A DNA stretch of 64,000 bases from Acidobacteriota bacterium. Lineage in GTDB: Bacteria > Acidobacteriota > Terriglobia > Acidiferrales > UBA7541. The position numbers and the translations under genes are program-made. Position 1 is the stretch's first letter. Every line of letters starts with the position of its first letter. The notes beneath the pieces are model-generated. The model was not told the DNA's origin, did no database searches, and saw only the letters and a list, made by a program, of their open reading frames with translations. The DNA lies in contig QHYK01000043.1 in the NCBI GenBank assembly GCA_003224085.1, forward strand, positions 1 through 64,000. The letters are read 5' to 3'. Below are positions 52,801 to 62,866 of this stretch, one piece after another.

Positions 52801-52931
52801 GCTGGGGCACAGGGGGACCGGGGTGGGCCCAGGGGTGGGCCCCCCCGGGTAAGAATCCCGGACACGAGCTTTCACAGGGAAGTAGTGCAGGGTATGTGAA
52901 TTTCGTTTCAAAGAAAGGCAGAAAGCAGAAA

Positions 52932-52964
52932 GATTCCTCACCTGCTTCGCGGCTTCGGAATGAC
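52932..52964 (-). repeat. REP-like element, degenerate copy
   Basis: On the minus strand it reads GTCATTCCGAAGCC, then GCGAAGCAGGTGAGGAATC. It resembles the 27122-27150 element with a small insertion. Confidence 0.5.
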
Positions 52965-53172
52965 GGGCGGAGGCGTAATAGTCCAATTGTCATGCCTATC
53001 AAGCGATGAGCGCAGCATGCCGCACCCCCAGCTTGGAATGACCTTGTCTGAGCCAGATTCGCCAGATTCGAGGTTCCATTGCGAGTGGAGGCGGGGCGAC
53101 GGTATACTCCATGCCCAAGTCGCGCGATGTGGCGCGAGAGGCCACCAGGCGGGCGGGTCCTGAGGCACGGGC

Positions 53173-53841
53173 GTGGATTTCTTTGCGTTTGACAAGGCCT
53201 ATCTTGACAAGTGCGGGCGGGGGATGCTGCTCATGTTGGAGAACCGCTCGTTTGACCACATGCCGGGCGCGCTGATGGACACCGACAAACGCATCGGCGG
53301 CGTGGATCCCGCAAAACACAAAAATCCCGATGCCACCGGCGAGATGATCCCCGTTCAGCCGCTTGCGGAATTCCAAGGGCAACTTGACCCTGATCCGCGC
53401 CATCACTTTCCAGGCGTGGACCTGCAGATTTTCGGGGGCGCACTGCCAGGGCCTGCCCGCGTAGCCAACATGCAGGGCTTCGTGAAGAGCTATTTCCAAC
53501 AGCAGCAGGACGTCGACCAGTCGCACAAAAACATGTATTACTTTCCGCTGAAGAAGATGCCTGTCTTGACTGGGCTTGCCCACGGCTTCTCCCCTGGGCT
53601 GGCGTTGCGCGCGGGAGGGTTCCCTCAGTTGTTCCGGCTATTTTCGTGGGGCGGCAAAGAAGGCACGCACACGATCGCGAACGTAAACACAAGTTTGCTG
53701 GGTGGCTCGGCGAGGCCGTCGCTCGATAAGCGGCTGAATGGCAATGCTGAAGTTTCCACAGGCGTTGCCCTTGTGTTTTGTGACTCTCCCGCACTAAACT
53801 CCTGCCAGCAATTATTTTCGTCAGCCGCCTCCATCCTTTGA
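53173..53841 (+). pseudogene. Truncated phosphoesterase (phospholipase-C-like) remnant
   Basis: The first about 140 residues resemble phospholipase-C-type phosphoesterases: MLLMLENRSFDHMPGAL and KSYFQQQQDVDQSHKNMYYF, then KKMPVLTGLAHGF. A working enzyme of this family runs past 500 residues, but here the homology stops and 80 unrelated residues follow before the stop. There is no ATG start; GTG 53173 opens the frame. It looks like a deletion or rearrangement product just upstream of the TonB receptor. Confidence 0.6.
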
Positions 53842-53887
53842 GGGATTCCAAGGCTCGCGTGGGTGTGGAGTTTGAGGAGAGAGAAAC

Positions 53888-56800
53888 ATGGAAAAATTAT
53901 TGTGTGCCTGTTTTGTGCTGGTACTTGTGGTGTGCTTTGCTTCCACCGCTTGGGGACAGGCGCAGATTACTTCGGGAACCGTGCAAGGGGATGTGTTTGA
54001 TGAAAAAGGCGGAACTATCGCCGGTGCAACGGTAGAGGCAAAAAACTTAGACACCAATTTTACGCAGACGGAGACGACGAATACCGACGGGCACTTTGCT
54101 TTTTTGAGTCTCGCTCCGGGGCGCTATACCCTGACGATAAGCAAACAAGGATTCGCCACGGTTCTGCAGCAGAACGTGAATTTGACCGTGGGTGAGACGA
54201 TCAATATCCCCGTGACCCTAAAGGTTTCCGCGGTGGCGCAGCAAATCGTTGTCACCGACGTGCCGGTAGTTGAGGTGACGAAGACAGAATCAGCCTCAAC
54301 GCTCGATGAGCTCACCGTCAGCTCGACGCCCGTGCTGAGCCGTAAGTTTGAAGACCTGCTCACACTCACGCCTGGCGTGGCCATCACTCAGGGGCCTGAT
54401 GGCGACGAAATTAACTTCAACGGCCAGCGCGGGATTTTCAATAACGTCAGCCTCGATGGCGGCGATTATAACAATGGCTTTTTTGGCGAGCAGGAGGGAG
54501 GGCAGCGTGCGGCGATCGACATCACGCTCGATGCGGTCAAGGAATTTCAGGTCGTAGCCAGCGGCGCGAATGCCGAATTCGGCCGGACTGCCGGTGGGGT
54601 AGTAAACGTCATCACAAAATCGGGCACGAATGACCTGCATGGTAGTGCTTTTGAGTATTTTCGGACGGAAGGCTTGTCTGCTGCGACCTCGAATGGTCAG
54701 TCGCTTCAGGATTTCCGCCGCAATCAGTTTGGCGGCAGCTTTGGGGGGCCAATTAGGCGCGACAAACTGTTTTTCTTTGCCGCTGGTGAGGGCATTCGCG
54801 AGAATCTGAATCGCAAAAACTTGAGCGCGCCAATTGGAACGACATGTCCGACGAATATCGCGTTTGACGGCACCGCCGCTACCGATGCTGCAATCCTGGC
54901 TGCTCCAGACTGCCAACGGGTCGCGCTCCTGAACTTTATGAAAACCTCGTTCAACGAGACGGATGGCGCTCCGATAAACCACGCCATCCGTAACGGAGCT
55001 GTGTTTGGAAGGATCGACTACAACCTGAATGCGAAGAACCAAATTTTCGGCTCCTATAACTATGACTATTCGAAAAACTCGAACCAAACCTTTGATGTGC
55101 CCGCCTATGGGACCACGGCGAACGGCATCGAGGGACCCTCGAAGATTCAAGCGGTCAACACAAACTGGTTCAGCACAATCTCTGGGACTAAACTGAACGA
55201 AGCGCACTTTACCTACGCGCGGGAGAACCGGCCGCGCAACGCGATTAATCCAACAAGCGTGCCGGACACGAACATTGGTTCCGTGAACAGCCCCACATCG
55301 TTTGCCTTCCGGTTCGGACAACCCTTCTTTCTCGAGCCGACAATCGATGAAATCTTCTGGCGCACTGATGCACGAGATAATTTCACGGCGATCCGTGGCA
55401 AGCACACGGTGAAATTCGGCGGGGAATGGGTACACAGCAACAATACGCAAATCTTTCGTGGTTTTTTCAAAGGCCTCTACTTTTTCGATAACGCTGTCGG
55501 ATTCATGCACTACGTGACGGATGGACCGACGGTGCAAGAATGCGCCAACGGAAGGTATGTGGTTCCCCCCGCCACTTGCGCGAGCGTCGGCTCGACATTC
55601 GACGGCGGCCCCCTCTTCCTGTTCCTTCAGCACGGACCCGCGACGCAAGGAGAGACGTTTGACCAGTCCGGATTTTCGTCGATTAACAACGAAAACTTCG
55701 CTTTGTTTGCGCAGGATACATGGAAGGTTACGCACAACTTTTCTTTCAGCTACGGGCTTCGCTGGGAAGCACAGCACTTCCCGGGCCCAGTGATTCCCCC
55801 GTCGCAGACGGCCTACGGTCAATATCTGAATACTAGAGGGTTCCCAACAAATGGGACACTGCCGAATCAGAACAAGATGTTCCAGCCTCGTGTAGGCTTT
55901 GCCTGGGATATCCGAGGAAACGGGAAGGCGGCCCTGCGCGCGAGCTGGGGCATTTACAATGCCAATCAAAATATGCTGACCCAAGTCGGGTCGATCACCA
56001 CCAACGGTGTACAACAGCAGTCCTTTGCCGCCGGCTCTGCGTTTGGCGCGCCGCCTGCATTCGGCCAGAACGCAGGACCCATCAACAATCCTCCGCCAAA
56101 GGGCACGCCGCCTCCCGCTGGAGCCTCAATCCAAGTCTTCGACAAGGCCTATGCCAATCCACGAATCTATACGACCGATGTGGGTTACGAGCAGGAGATC
56201 GCCTCCGGCTGGGCCGGATACATTGATCTGGCAATGTCCAAGGGCGTACATCTGACGCGCTTCGTCAATCCTAACGTGTGTTGCTCCAGTGCCGATTTGA
56301 TTCCAACTGCGGACGTAAATCTCGGCAGCGGGCCTTCCTACAGTGGTGCACCGCCATTCCCGAATCTGGGCGGGATCACGGATACTGCCAGTTCAGCGAA
56401 GTCGCTCTATCGCGGGGCGACCATCGGAGTCCGCAAGCGATTGAGCAACCGATTCCAGTTGGAGGCAAACTACGTCTGGTCCGAGGATTTGGACGATGAC
56501 TCCAATGAGAGGGATCCATTCAGCTTCCGTTACTACGACTTTTACAACCTTAAGAAGGAATATTCTTACTCCGACCGGGATGAGAAACACAAATTCAATT
56601 TCGTTACGCACGCTGATTTGCCCGGGAAAGTTGCTCTCGATGTGCGTATGCAGGCACACACGGCACAGCCTTATAGTGCCAACCCCAACGCAACAGGGAC
56701 GGGTCCGCTTTGCAGCAACTCTGAGGCGGCGCACCGAGTTCAACGCGGCGCAGGACCCGGCGGAACAAACATTGATTGCGGAAGGAATTTCCTCCGTAAG

Positions 56801-57025
56801 GACAATGGATACTTTGCATTCAATTTTGGAGCGGCCAGACCACTTCAATTAGGAGAGCGCTACAAAATCATCCCAAAGATCGAAGTCTTCAACCTGTTCA
56901 ACAACAAGAACAACATCAACACCATCAGCGGGAGCGGCACGCCGTTGTTTGATTTCGACGGCTTCATTCGCCAGGGGGTAGGTGACCCCCGCGAGGCGCA
57001 GTTGTCGGTGCGTTTCGAGTTCTAG
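53888..57025 (+). CDS. TonB-dependent receptor, OAR-like, with carboxypeptidase regulatory domain
   Basis: A 1045-residue outer-membrane protein. Signal peptide about 1-23 (TAWGQ), then a carboxypeptidase-regulatory-like beta domain (about 28-110), a plug domain (about 125-230; NNVSLDGGDYNN, GGVVNVITKSGTNDLHG) and a long 22-strand-type barrel ending LSVRFEF. This architecture is the Oar-like group expanded in Acidobacteriota. It imports a large ligand, probably an oligosaccharide or peptide, driven by TonB. No adjacent transport partner allows a guess. ATG 53888 has GAGGAGAG upstream. It ends in a terminator at 57114-57147. Confidence 0.93.
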   Translation: MEKLLCACFVLVLVVCFASTAWGQAQITSGTVQGDVFDEKGGTIAGATVEAKNLDTNFTQTETTNTDGHFAFLSLAPGRYTLTISKQGFATVLQQNVNLTVGETINIPVTLKVSAVAQQIVVTDVPVVEVTKTESASTLDELTVSSTPVLSRKFEDLLTLTPGVAITQGPDGDEINFNGQRGIFNNVSLDGGDYNNGFFGEQEGGQRAAIDITLDAVKEFQVVASGANAEFGRTAGGVVNVITKSGTNDLHGSAFEYFRTEGLSAATSNGQSLQDFRRNQFGGSFGGPIRRDKLFFFAAGEGIRENLNRKNLSAPIGTTCPTNIAFDGTAATDAAILAAPDCQRVALLNFMKTSFNETDGAPINHAIRNGAVFGRIDYNLNAKNQIFGSYNYDYSKNSNQTFDVPAYGTTANGIEGPSKIQAVNTNWFSTISGTKLNEAHFTYARENRPRNAINPTSVPDTNIGSVNSPTSFAFRFGQPFFLEPTIDEIFWRTDARDNFTAIRGKHTVKFGGEWVHSNNTQIFRGFFKGLYFFDNAVGFMHYVTDGPTVQECANGRYVVPPATCASVGSTFDGGPLFLFLQHGPATQGETFDQSGFSSINNENFALFAQDTWKVTHNFSFSYGLRWEAQHFPGPVIPPSQTAYGQYLNTRGFPTNGTLPNQNKMFQPRVGFAWDIRGNGKAALRASWGIYNANQNMLTQVGSITTNGVQQQSFAAGSAFGAPPAFGQNAGPINNPPPKGTPPPAGASIQVFDKAYANPRIYTTDVGYEQEIASGWAGYIDLAMSKGVHLTRFVNPNVCCSSADLIPTADVNLGSGPSYSGAPPFPNLGGITDTASSAKSLYRGATIGVRKRLSNRFQLEANYVWSEDLDDDSNERDPFSFRYYDFYNLKKEYSYSDRDEKHKFNFVTHADLPGKVALDVRMQAHTAQPYSANPNATGTGPLCSNSEAAHRVQRGAGPGGTNIDCGRNFLRKDNGYFAFNFGAARPLQLGERYKIIPKIEVFNLFNNKNNINTISGSGTPLFDFDGFIRQGVGDPREAQLSVRFEF

Positions 57026-57113
57026 TTAACCAGCAAAGGGACCGGCGCTGCCTGAGACGCTTTGGCGGAGCAGGGAGCTGCTAGCTTAGCAGCTAGACTA
57101 GGGCCCAGCCTTT

Positions 57114-57147
57114 AAGAGGGGCACAAGGTACCGTGCCCCTCTTTTCA
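57114..57147 (+). terminator. Rho-independent terminator of the TonB receptor gene
   Basis: AAGAGGGGCAC (57114-57124) and GTGCCCCTCTT (57133-57143) form an 11-bp stem followed by a short T-tract. A second small palindrome (AGCTGCTA/TAGCAGCT, 57076-57094) precedes it. Confidence 0.85.
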
Positions 57148-57306
57148 TTTGGCCGTTGCTTGGAAAACTGACGATACTTCTTGACACAAGCTCCCGCGAC
57201 ATCTCTTGCGAGAGATGCGTTAATCCCCGACAATAGTGCTTTTACGAAAGAAAGAGGGCTTTTTCCAATCGAGCGGTCGTGGATTCCCTGACCAAATGCG
57301 AGTGAG

Positions 57307-59091
57307 ATGTCGACTCAGCCGAACTCAGTAAAACGATTCATTGCCTACTTTTCGATGGAAATTGCGCTGGAGAACGCCATGCCCAGCTACAGCGGGGGGC
57401 TCGGCGTGCTGGCAGGCGACACCATTCGCGCCGCCGCGGATTTGCGCCTGCCGATGGTGGCCGTCTCGCTGCTTTATCGCAGGGGCTACTTTACACAGCG
57501 CCTCGCGGAAGACGGCCAGCAAACGGAAGAACCGGTGGACTGGCGCGTCGAAGACTTCTTGACCGAGGAGCCGGAACGCGCCAGCGTTCCAATTGAAAAT
57601 CGCCGCCTTGAGCTTCGATGCTGGCGCTATTCGGTCAAAGGCGTTCATGGATTCGAAGTGCCGGTGTACTTCCTCGACGCGGACCTGCCTTCGAACACGG
57701 AATTCGATCGCAATCTCACCGGCTCATTGTACGGAGGAGACTCCTACTACCGGCTTTGTCAGGAGGTTGTGCTCGGCGTGGGTGGCGTGCGCATGCTGCG
57801 CTCGCTGGGATACAACGATCTGACACGGTTCCACATGAATGAAGGCCACGCGGCACTTCTTGCTTTGGAATTGCTGGGCGAAGAAGCGCGGAAGGCGGGA
57901 CGTACGTCCATCCGCGGGGAAGACATTGAACGGGTCCGCAGCATATGCGTTTTTACCACGCACACGCCGGTTCCTGCGGGGCACGACCGGTTCCCGATGG
58001 AATACCTGACCCGCGTGTTCCCCGAGCAGATGAACTTTTTTGATTTGAGCGATGCTTCGGCGGCGGACTTGGTGAAGCGGATTCTGCAATCGGAGCACAA
58101 TGTTTCCGGTTTGCAGGAAGCGGCACGACAAGGCGCTTCAGTGAACATGACGCAGCTTGCGCTGAGCCTGAGCACCTACGTCAATGGAGTGGCGAAACAA
58201 CACGGCGAAACTTCGCGCCAGATGTTTCCCGAAGTGCCAATCCAGGCCATCACCAATGGCGTCCATGCCGGCACGTGGACTTGCCCCGCGTTCCAGCAAT
58301 TATTCGACCGCTACATTCCTTCTTGGCGTGAGGACAATTTCAGCTTGCGAAGCGCGCTCGGCTTGCCGGCGGAAGATGTGTGGGCGGCGCACCTCATCGC
58401 CAAGCACGAATTGCTCGAAGTAGTCCGCATGAAAACGGGCCTGCATTTTGACCCCGAAGTATTTACGATCGGCTTTGCGCGCCGTGCCACCGGATACAAG
58501 CGTGCGGACCTCATTCTTTCTGACCTTGATCGCTTGCGCCAGATAGCGAAAGACGCCGGCCCTTTCCAGATTATCTTTGCTGGCAAAGCTCATCCCAATG
58601 ACGCGGGCGGCAAAGACATCATTCGCCACATTTACAAAGCGAAAAAAGCGCTGCGGAAAAATGTTCCGACGGTGTTTCTGGACGACTACAACCTGGAACT
58701 CGGCGGAAAAATGACTTCCGGCGTGGACCTTTGGCTGAACACGCCTCAGTTTCCTCTCGAGGCTTCCGGCACGAGCGGCATGAAGGCGGCGCTCAATGGC
58801 GTACCCAGCTTGAGCATTTTGGATGGCTGGTGGGTCGAGGGCCACATCGAAGGGGTGACCGGCTGGTCGATTGGTGAGCCTCGCCGCGGGTCTGGGGATG
58901 GCACGGCCATTGACAATCAAGCGGAGGCGGAATCGCTTTATGCGAAATTGGAAAGCATCATCCTTCCCCTGTATTACAGTGAACGCCACAAGTTTCTAGA
59001 GGTCATGCAGCACGCCATCGCCATCAACGGCTCATTCTTTAATACGCAGCGCATGGTGCAGCAGTACATCACGGATGCTTACCTCCGCTGA
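57307..59091 (+). CDS. glgP: Alpha-glucan phosphorylase
   Basis: A 594-residue enzyme that releases glucose 1-phosphate from glycogen or maltodextrin with pyridoxal phosphate. The PLP Lys493 lies in ASGTSGMKAALNG and the N-terminal domain has AYFSMEIALENAMPSYSGGLG. Length and sequence match the shorter 'alpha-glucan family phosphorylase' branch rather than the about 800-residue form. ATG 57307 has only a weak site (GAGTGAG). A palindrome ATCTCT/AGAGAT at 57201-57216 upstream may be an operator. It connects to zwf and glk by feeding glucose phosphates. Confidence 0.92.
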   Translation: MSTQPNSVKRFIAYFSMEIALENAMPSYSGGLGVLAGDTIRAAADLRLPMVAVSLLYRRGYFTQRLAEDGQQTEEPVDWRVEDFLTEEPERASVPIENRRLELRCWRYSVKGVHGFEVPVYFLDADLPSNTEFDRNLTGSLYGGDSYYRLCQEVVLGVGGVRMLRSLGYNDLTRFHMNEGHAALLALELLGEEARKAGRTSIRGEDIERVRSICVFTTHTPVPAGHDRFPMEYLTRVFPEQMNFFDLSDASAADLVKRILQSEHNVSGLQEAARQGASVNMTQLALSLSTYVNGVAKQHGETSRQMFPEVPIQAITNGVHAGTWTCPAFQQLFDRYIPSWREDNFSLRSALGLPAEDVWAAHLIAKHELLEVVRMKTGLHFDPEVFTIGFARRATGYKRADLILSDLDRLRQIAKDAGPFQIIFAGKAHPNDAGGKDIIRHIYKAKKALRKNVPTVFLDDYNLELGGKMTSGVDLWLNTPQFPLEASGTSGMKAALNGVPSLSILDGWWVEGHIEGVTGWSIGEPRRGSGDGTAIDNQAEAESLYAKLESIILPLYYSERHKFLEVMQHAIAINGSFFNTQRMVQQYITDAYLR

Positions 59092-59136
59092 GGCCCTCCC
59101 CTTTGCCCATGTCTCGGGTTAACGCGAGCCCGGGGA

Positions 59137-59826
59137 TCAACGAAGACAGTTCTTGTACAACGCCATGCCGACAGCAGCATCCATGCCGAGCTTTTCGAGC
59201 GCAGAGATCTCGCGCCTCGTTCGAATGCCGCCGGCCGCGATGATGGGATGAGACGTAGCGTGCCGTAATTTCCGGAACCATTTGAGGTTAGCGCCCGTCA
59301 TGGTGCCTTCGCGGTTCACGTCTGTGCACAAAAACCCCGCGCAATACGGCTCAAGTTGCGCCATCACTTCTTCCGCTTGAAGAGCAACGCGCCGGCGCCA
59401 GCCGTGGATGGTAATTCGCCCTTGCAAGGTGTCCAGTGCGATGACCACGCGTTTGCGATTTACTTCCCTGGTGATCTGCCGCAGGAAGCGCAGATTCACT
59501 TTTCCGTCGCGAAAAACAGCGCTGCCGACCACAATCTGATTCGCTCCCCACGCCGCGATCTTCTCGGCACGCGAAACCGTGCGAATTCCTCCGCCCACAC
59601 GAACTTTCATTTTGAATTTTGTTCTAGCCTGAGTGCAGAGTGCGCGGACAAGCTCGTCGTTCGACCCCTTGCCCATGGCCGCGTCTAGATCGATGATATG
59701 AAGCCATGTATACTTGCTGAATTCGTGCAGCAAGCCAAAGACATCCGCAACGGCGAGCTCGCGCTTTCGGCCGCGCACCAATTGAACGGCTTGCCCGTCC
59801 TGGAGATCGATGCAAGGAATCAGCAC
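59137..59826 (-). CDS. hisA: Phosphoribosylformimino-5-aminoimidazole carboxamide ribotide isomerase
   Basis: A 229-residue TIM barrel catalysing the Amadori rearrangement of histidine synthesis. The catalytic Asp7 (PCIDLQDGQ) and the later Asp in LCTDVNREGT are present, as are the phosphate-binding VGGGIRT and AAGGIRT loops. It starts with GTG 59826, which lies inside the hisF stop region (7-base overlap). It is the last gene of the his operon in this window; no hisI follows. Confidence 0.93.
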   Translation of the reverse strand: MLIPCIDLQDGQAVQLVRGRKRELAVADVFGLLHEFSKYTWLHIIDLDAAMGKGSNDELVRALCTQARTKFKMKVRVGGGIRTVSRAEKIAAWGANQIVVGSAVFRDGKVNLRFLRQITREVNRKRVVIALDTLQGRITIHGWRRRVALQAEEVMAQLEPYCAGFLCTDVNREGTMTGANLKWFRKLRHATSHPIIAAGGIRTRREISALEKLGMDAAVGMALYKNCLR

Positions 59827-60584
59827 GGCAAACGAACCTCGATTCCGTTCGCAGCGAGAAAATCTTTCAATGCGCGGATAGACTGCACGCCATCGTGAAA
59901 GATCGAAGCGGCCAGCGCTGCGTCCGCCGCTCCTTTCTTGAAAATTTCAACAAAATGTTCCGGCAATTTGGCGCCCCCGGAAGCGATCACCGGAACGGAC
60001 ACCGCTTTGGAGATTTCCGCGGTCAGCTTCGTGTCGAAGCCGATCTGCGTTCCGTCGCGATCCACGGAAGTAAGCAGAATTTCGCCCGCGCCGGAAGAAA
60101 CACCTTCTCGCGCCCACTCGATGGCGTCGCGGGAGGCGGACTCGCGCCCACCGCGCACCATGACCTCCCAGTGACTGCCATTGCGCTTCGCATCGATGGC
60201 CAGGACCACAGCCTGTGCGCCGAACTCGCGTGAAAGCTCGGAGATCAACGCGGGCCTTTGGACTGCGGCGGTGTTCACGGTGACTTTGTCCGCACCGGCT
60301 CGCACCACGGCGCGCCCGTCTTCGAGCGTTCGAATGCCGCCGCCTGCGGTGAGTGGAATGGAAAGCTCCGCTGCGACGCGCCGGATGGTCTCCAGGAAAG
60401 TGGGGCGCCGGTCGCGCGAAGCAGCGATATCGAGAACGACCAGTTCGTCGGCGCCTTCGGCGTTGTAGCGAGAGGCAAGAGCCACGGGGTCGCCCGCGTC
60501 GCGCAGGCCAGCAAAGTTCACGCCTTTTACGACGCGCTCGCCGTCCGTATCGAGACACGGAATGATGCGATGCGCGAGGCTCAT
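59820..60584 (-). CDS. hisF: Imidazole glycerol phosphate synthase subunit HisF
   Basis: A 254-residue TIM barrel forming the cyclase half of IGP synthase. Catalytic Asp12 (IPCLDTDGERVVKGVNF) and the second Asp in LTSVDRDGT are kept, with two phosphate loops (TAGGGIRT and ASGGAK). ATG 60584 overlaps the hisH stop (ATGA). In most operons hisA comes before hisF; here the order is reversed. Confidence 0.96.
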   Translation of the reverse strand: MSLAHRIIPCLDTDGERVVKGVNFAGLRDAGDPVALASRYNAEGADELVVLDIAASRDRRPTFLETIRRVAAELSIPLTAGGGIRTLEDGRAVVRAGADKVTVNTAAVQRPALISELSREFGAQAVVLAIDAKRNGSHWEVMVRGGRESASRDAIEWAREGVSSGAGEILLTSVDRDGTQIGFDTKLTAEISKAVSVPVIASGGAKLPEHFVEIFKKGAADAALAASIFHDGVQSIRALKDFLAANGIEVRLPC

Positions 60585-61186
60585 GCGGCTAACCTCAAAA
60601 AGTTTTCTAGAAGACGAGAGCCGGCGTCGCCGCTTTTTTCAGGATGGAACTGCACGCCGCAAAGGTGTCGCTCTTGCACGACTGCCGCGAAGGGCGCTCC
60701 ATGAAAACAAGTGGCAATGGTTGAACCATTCGAACCGGGCGCGGCGTAGGAATGCGCAAAATAAAAATAGGCGCTGGAATCGATTCCCGCGAGCAATCGT
60801 GACTCGCGACTTGCCGCAATTTGGTTCCATCCCATGTGCGGAAGTTTCACGCTGGAAGGCAAGGCGCAGACCTTTCCGGGTAACAGGCTGAGCCCGCGCA
60901 ATTGCGGGGCCTCGGCGCTCGACTCGAACAGTACCTGCAATCCCAAGCATATACCCAGAAAAGGCACACCGCGCTGGATGGCATCGACCAGGGGCTGGCG
61001 CGTCTTCTGTTCGTCAAGAGCGCGCACCAGCGCGGAATAGTGTCCCACACCGGGCAAAAGCAAAGCTTCGGCTCTTGCAATGTGTTCTGGCGCGCCAGTT
61101 CGCTCCGACTCCGCGCCCAGCCGGTGCAGGGCGCGCTCGACGGAAGGCACATTGCCCGCCCCATAATCAATGATGGTGACTTTCAT
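60581..61186 (-). CDS. hisH: Imidazole glycerol phosphate synthase subunit HisH
   Basis: A 201-residue glutaminase subunit delivering ammonia to HisF. The nucleophile Cys80 lies in FLGICLGLQ; His181 and Glu183 ([11 protein letters not shown]) complete the triad. ATG 61186 overlaps the hisB stop (ATGA), and its own stop overlaps hisF. Length is normal. Confidence 0.96.
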   Translation of the reverse strand: MKVTIIDYGAGNVPSVERALHRLGAESERTGAPEHIARAEALLLPGVGHYSALVRALDEQKTRQPLVDAIQRGVPFLGICLGLQVLFESSAEAPQLRGLSLLPGKVCALPSSVKLPHMGWNQIAASRESRLLAGIDSSAYFYFAHSYAAPGSNGSTIATCFHGAPFAAVVQERHLCGVQFHPEKSGDAGSRLLENFLRLAA

Positions 61187-61773
61187 AACAGCCCCTTGGT
61201 GCTGGGCAAGACTTTTCGCAAACGTTTGTCTTTCGAGACGGCAAAGCGCAATGCTCGCGCAAAGGCCTTGAATACCGCCTCCACCTGGTGATGCGAAGAG
61301 CGACCATACAACACGCGCAGGTGAACATTGGCCTTTGCGGCTTGTGCAAAACCGTGAAAAAAATCCTCCAGCAGTTCCACTTGAAAGTCGCCAACGCGGT
61401 CTGCCGCGATTTTCGCGGTCACGACGCAGCAGGGCCGACCGCTCAAATCCACAGCGGCAGCAGCGAGCGTTTCATCCATCGGCATAAGGAAATAGCCCGC
61501 ACGCAAAATACCTCGCTTGGTGCCAAGCGCTTTCTGCACGGCTTGGCCTAAAGTAATGCCTACGTCTTCCACGGTGTGGTGTTGGTCCACGTCCAGATCG
61601 CCGCGCGCGTTTACGTCCAGGTCAAACGCGCCGTGGCGAGCGACCAGGTCCAGCATGTGGTCGAAGAACCGAATCCCCGTGGCGATACATGCTTTTCCGC
61701 GTCCGTCCAGATTCAGTTTCAGCCGGATGTCCGTCTCCTTCGTTTTTCGATGAATTGTCGCGGTGCGAGCCAT
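61183..61773 (-). CDS. hisB: Imidazoleglycerol-phosphate dehydratase
   Basis: A 196-residue dehydratase with the manganese-binding [15 protein letters not shown] and [14 protein letters not shown] motifs and a later [12 protein letters not shown] motif. It is the single-domain form without the phosphatase half found in E. coli HisB. ATG 61773 follows the hisC stop by seven bases. An ATG at 61800 would overlap hisC and add nine residues; neither has a clear ribosome site, so coupling is likely. Confidence 0.95.
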   Translation of the reverse strand: MARTATIHRKTKETDIRLKLNLDGRGKACIATGIRFFDHMLDLVARHGAFDLDVNARGDLDVDQHHTVEDVGITLGQAVQKALGTKRGILRAGYFLMPMDETLAAAAVDLSGRPCCVVTAKIAADRVGDFQVELLEDFFHGFAQAAKANVHLRVLYGRSSHHQVEAVFKAFARALRFAVSKDKRLRKVLPSTKGLL

Positions 61774-61780
61774 GGTCAAT

Positions 61781-62866
61781 TCATTTTGGAGTGACGCCAT
61801 TTTGCGCCGAGGGTTTCCATTCCCTCCGTATGGCCTTGAGCAAGCGATGCATTTCCGACGAAGTGCCCATGGTGATGCGCACGAAGCCGCTCCCCATGTC
61901 CTTGCTTCGGTCCCGGAGCAAAATGCCTTTCCGTTCCAGGCTACGGCACAGCGCTGGGCCATCGGGGCCAAAGTCCGCCAGGAGAAAATTTCCCGCGCTT
62001 GGGTACGTCTTCACGCCTAATTCTGATAATTCTTTGGCTACCCACACGCGCAGACGCTTTACTTCGGCAACATACGCTCGCATCCTTGCGGAATCGCTAG
62101 CTGCCGCCTCCGCTGCAATCAGCGCAGCCAGATTGACGGGATAAGGCGGCATCGCGCGGCGCACCAGAGCCAGCGACTCCGCGGACGCGAGCACTGCGCC
62201 GAGCCGCAGTGATGCGAGCCCGGCAACCTTGGAAAACGTTCGTGCGACAAACAATTGCGAATACTTCTGAATCCACGGCAAAGCGGTGAAATCGGAGAAC
62301 TCCGCGTAAGCTTCATCCATCACGACCACCGTTTGCGTTGCCGCCTGCAGGATGCGTCGCAGCTCTTTTTCACCGATTAGCGTGCCCGTCGGATTGTTCG
62401 GATTGGCGATAAACAGGACGCGTGGGTTTTTGCGCAGCCCCGCAAGCACTTCCTCGGCTGGAAACTCCATATTCGCGCCGTAGCGGACGGGACAAACTCG
62501 CCCCCCGGCGATCTCGGCCCAGTAGCGATACATGGAGAACGTTGGCTCGCAGATCAAAATGCTCGTGCCCGGCTCGACGAACGTGTCAAAGAAAACGCGC
62601 AGTGCGTCGTCGCCGCCGTTGGTGAGCAACAACTCTTCGGGGCGGACGCCAAAATAACGCGCCAGCCGTTCGGTAGGCTTCCCATATTCCGGATAGGTTG
62701 CCAGTTGCTTGGCCGTGAGCTTTGCGAGCGCGCGCCGTACTGCCGGCGAGCAGCCGGAAGTGTTTTCGTTGAAGTCCAAGCGCATTTTGCCGGTTCGTCC
62801 TTCGGCGGGCGCCTCGTACGTGTGGCGATTCAGGATGGCTTGGCGCACCGGCAAACGCACTTTCAT
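61781..62866 (-). CDS. hisC: Histidinol-phosphate aminotransferase
   Basis: A 361-residue fold-type-I PLP enzyme; the Schiff-base Lys213 lies in [16 protein letters not shown]. Motifs NPNNPTG and [10 protein letters not shown] are standard. It transfers the amino group from glutamate in step seven of histidine synthesis. ATG 62866 overlaps the hisD stop (ATGA). Confidence 0.95.
   Translation of the reverse strand: MKVRLPVRQAILNRHTYEAPAEGRTGKMRLDFNENTSGCSPAVRRALAKLTAKQLATYPEYGKPTERLARYFGVRPEELLLTNGGDDALRVFFDTFVEPGTSILICEPTFSMYRYWAEIAGGRVCPVRYGANMEFPAEEVLAGLRKNPRVLFIANPNNPTGTLIGEKELRRILQAATQTVVVMDEAYAEFSDFTALPWIQKYSQLFVARTFSKVAGLASLRLGAVLASAESLALVRRAMPPYPVNLAALIAAEAAASDSARMRAYVAEVKRLRVWVAKELSELGVKTYPSAGNFLLADFGPDGPALCRSLERKGILLRDRSKDMGSGFVRITMGTSSEMHRLLKAIRREWKPSAQNGVTPK

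Larger units (their letters stand above)
52704..53172. other. Gap with hairpin and REP-like element
   Basis: No gene. It holds a 10-bp inverted repeat AGGCGCATCC/GGATGCGCCT (52758-52800), a short duplicated GGGTGGGCCC (about 52823-52843) and a degenerate REP-like element (52932-52964). It carries the upstream region of the GTG-started gene on the minus strand. Confidence 0.6.
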
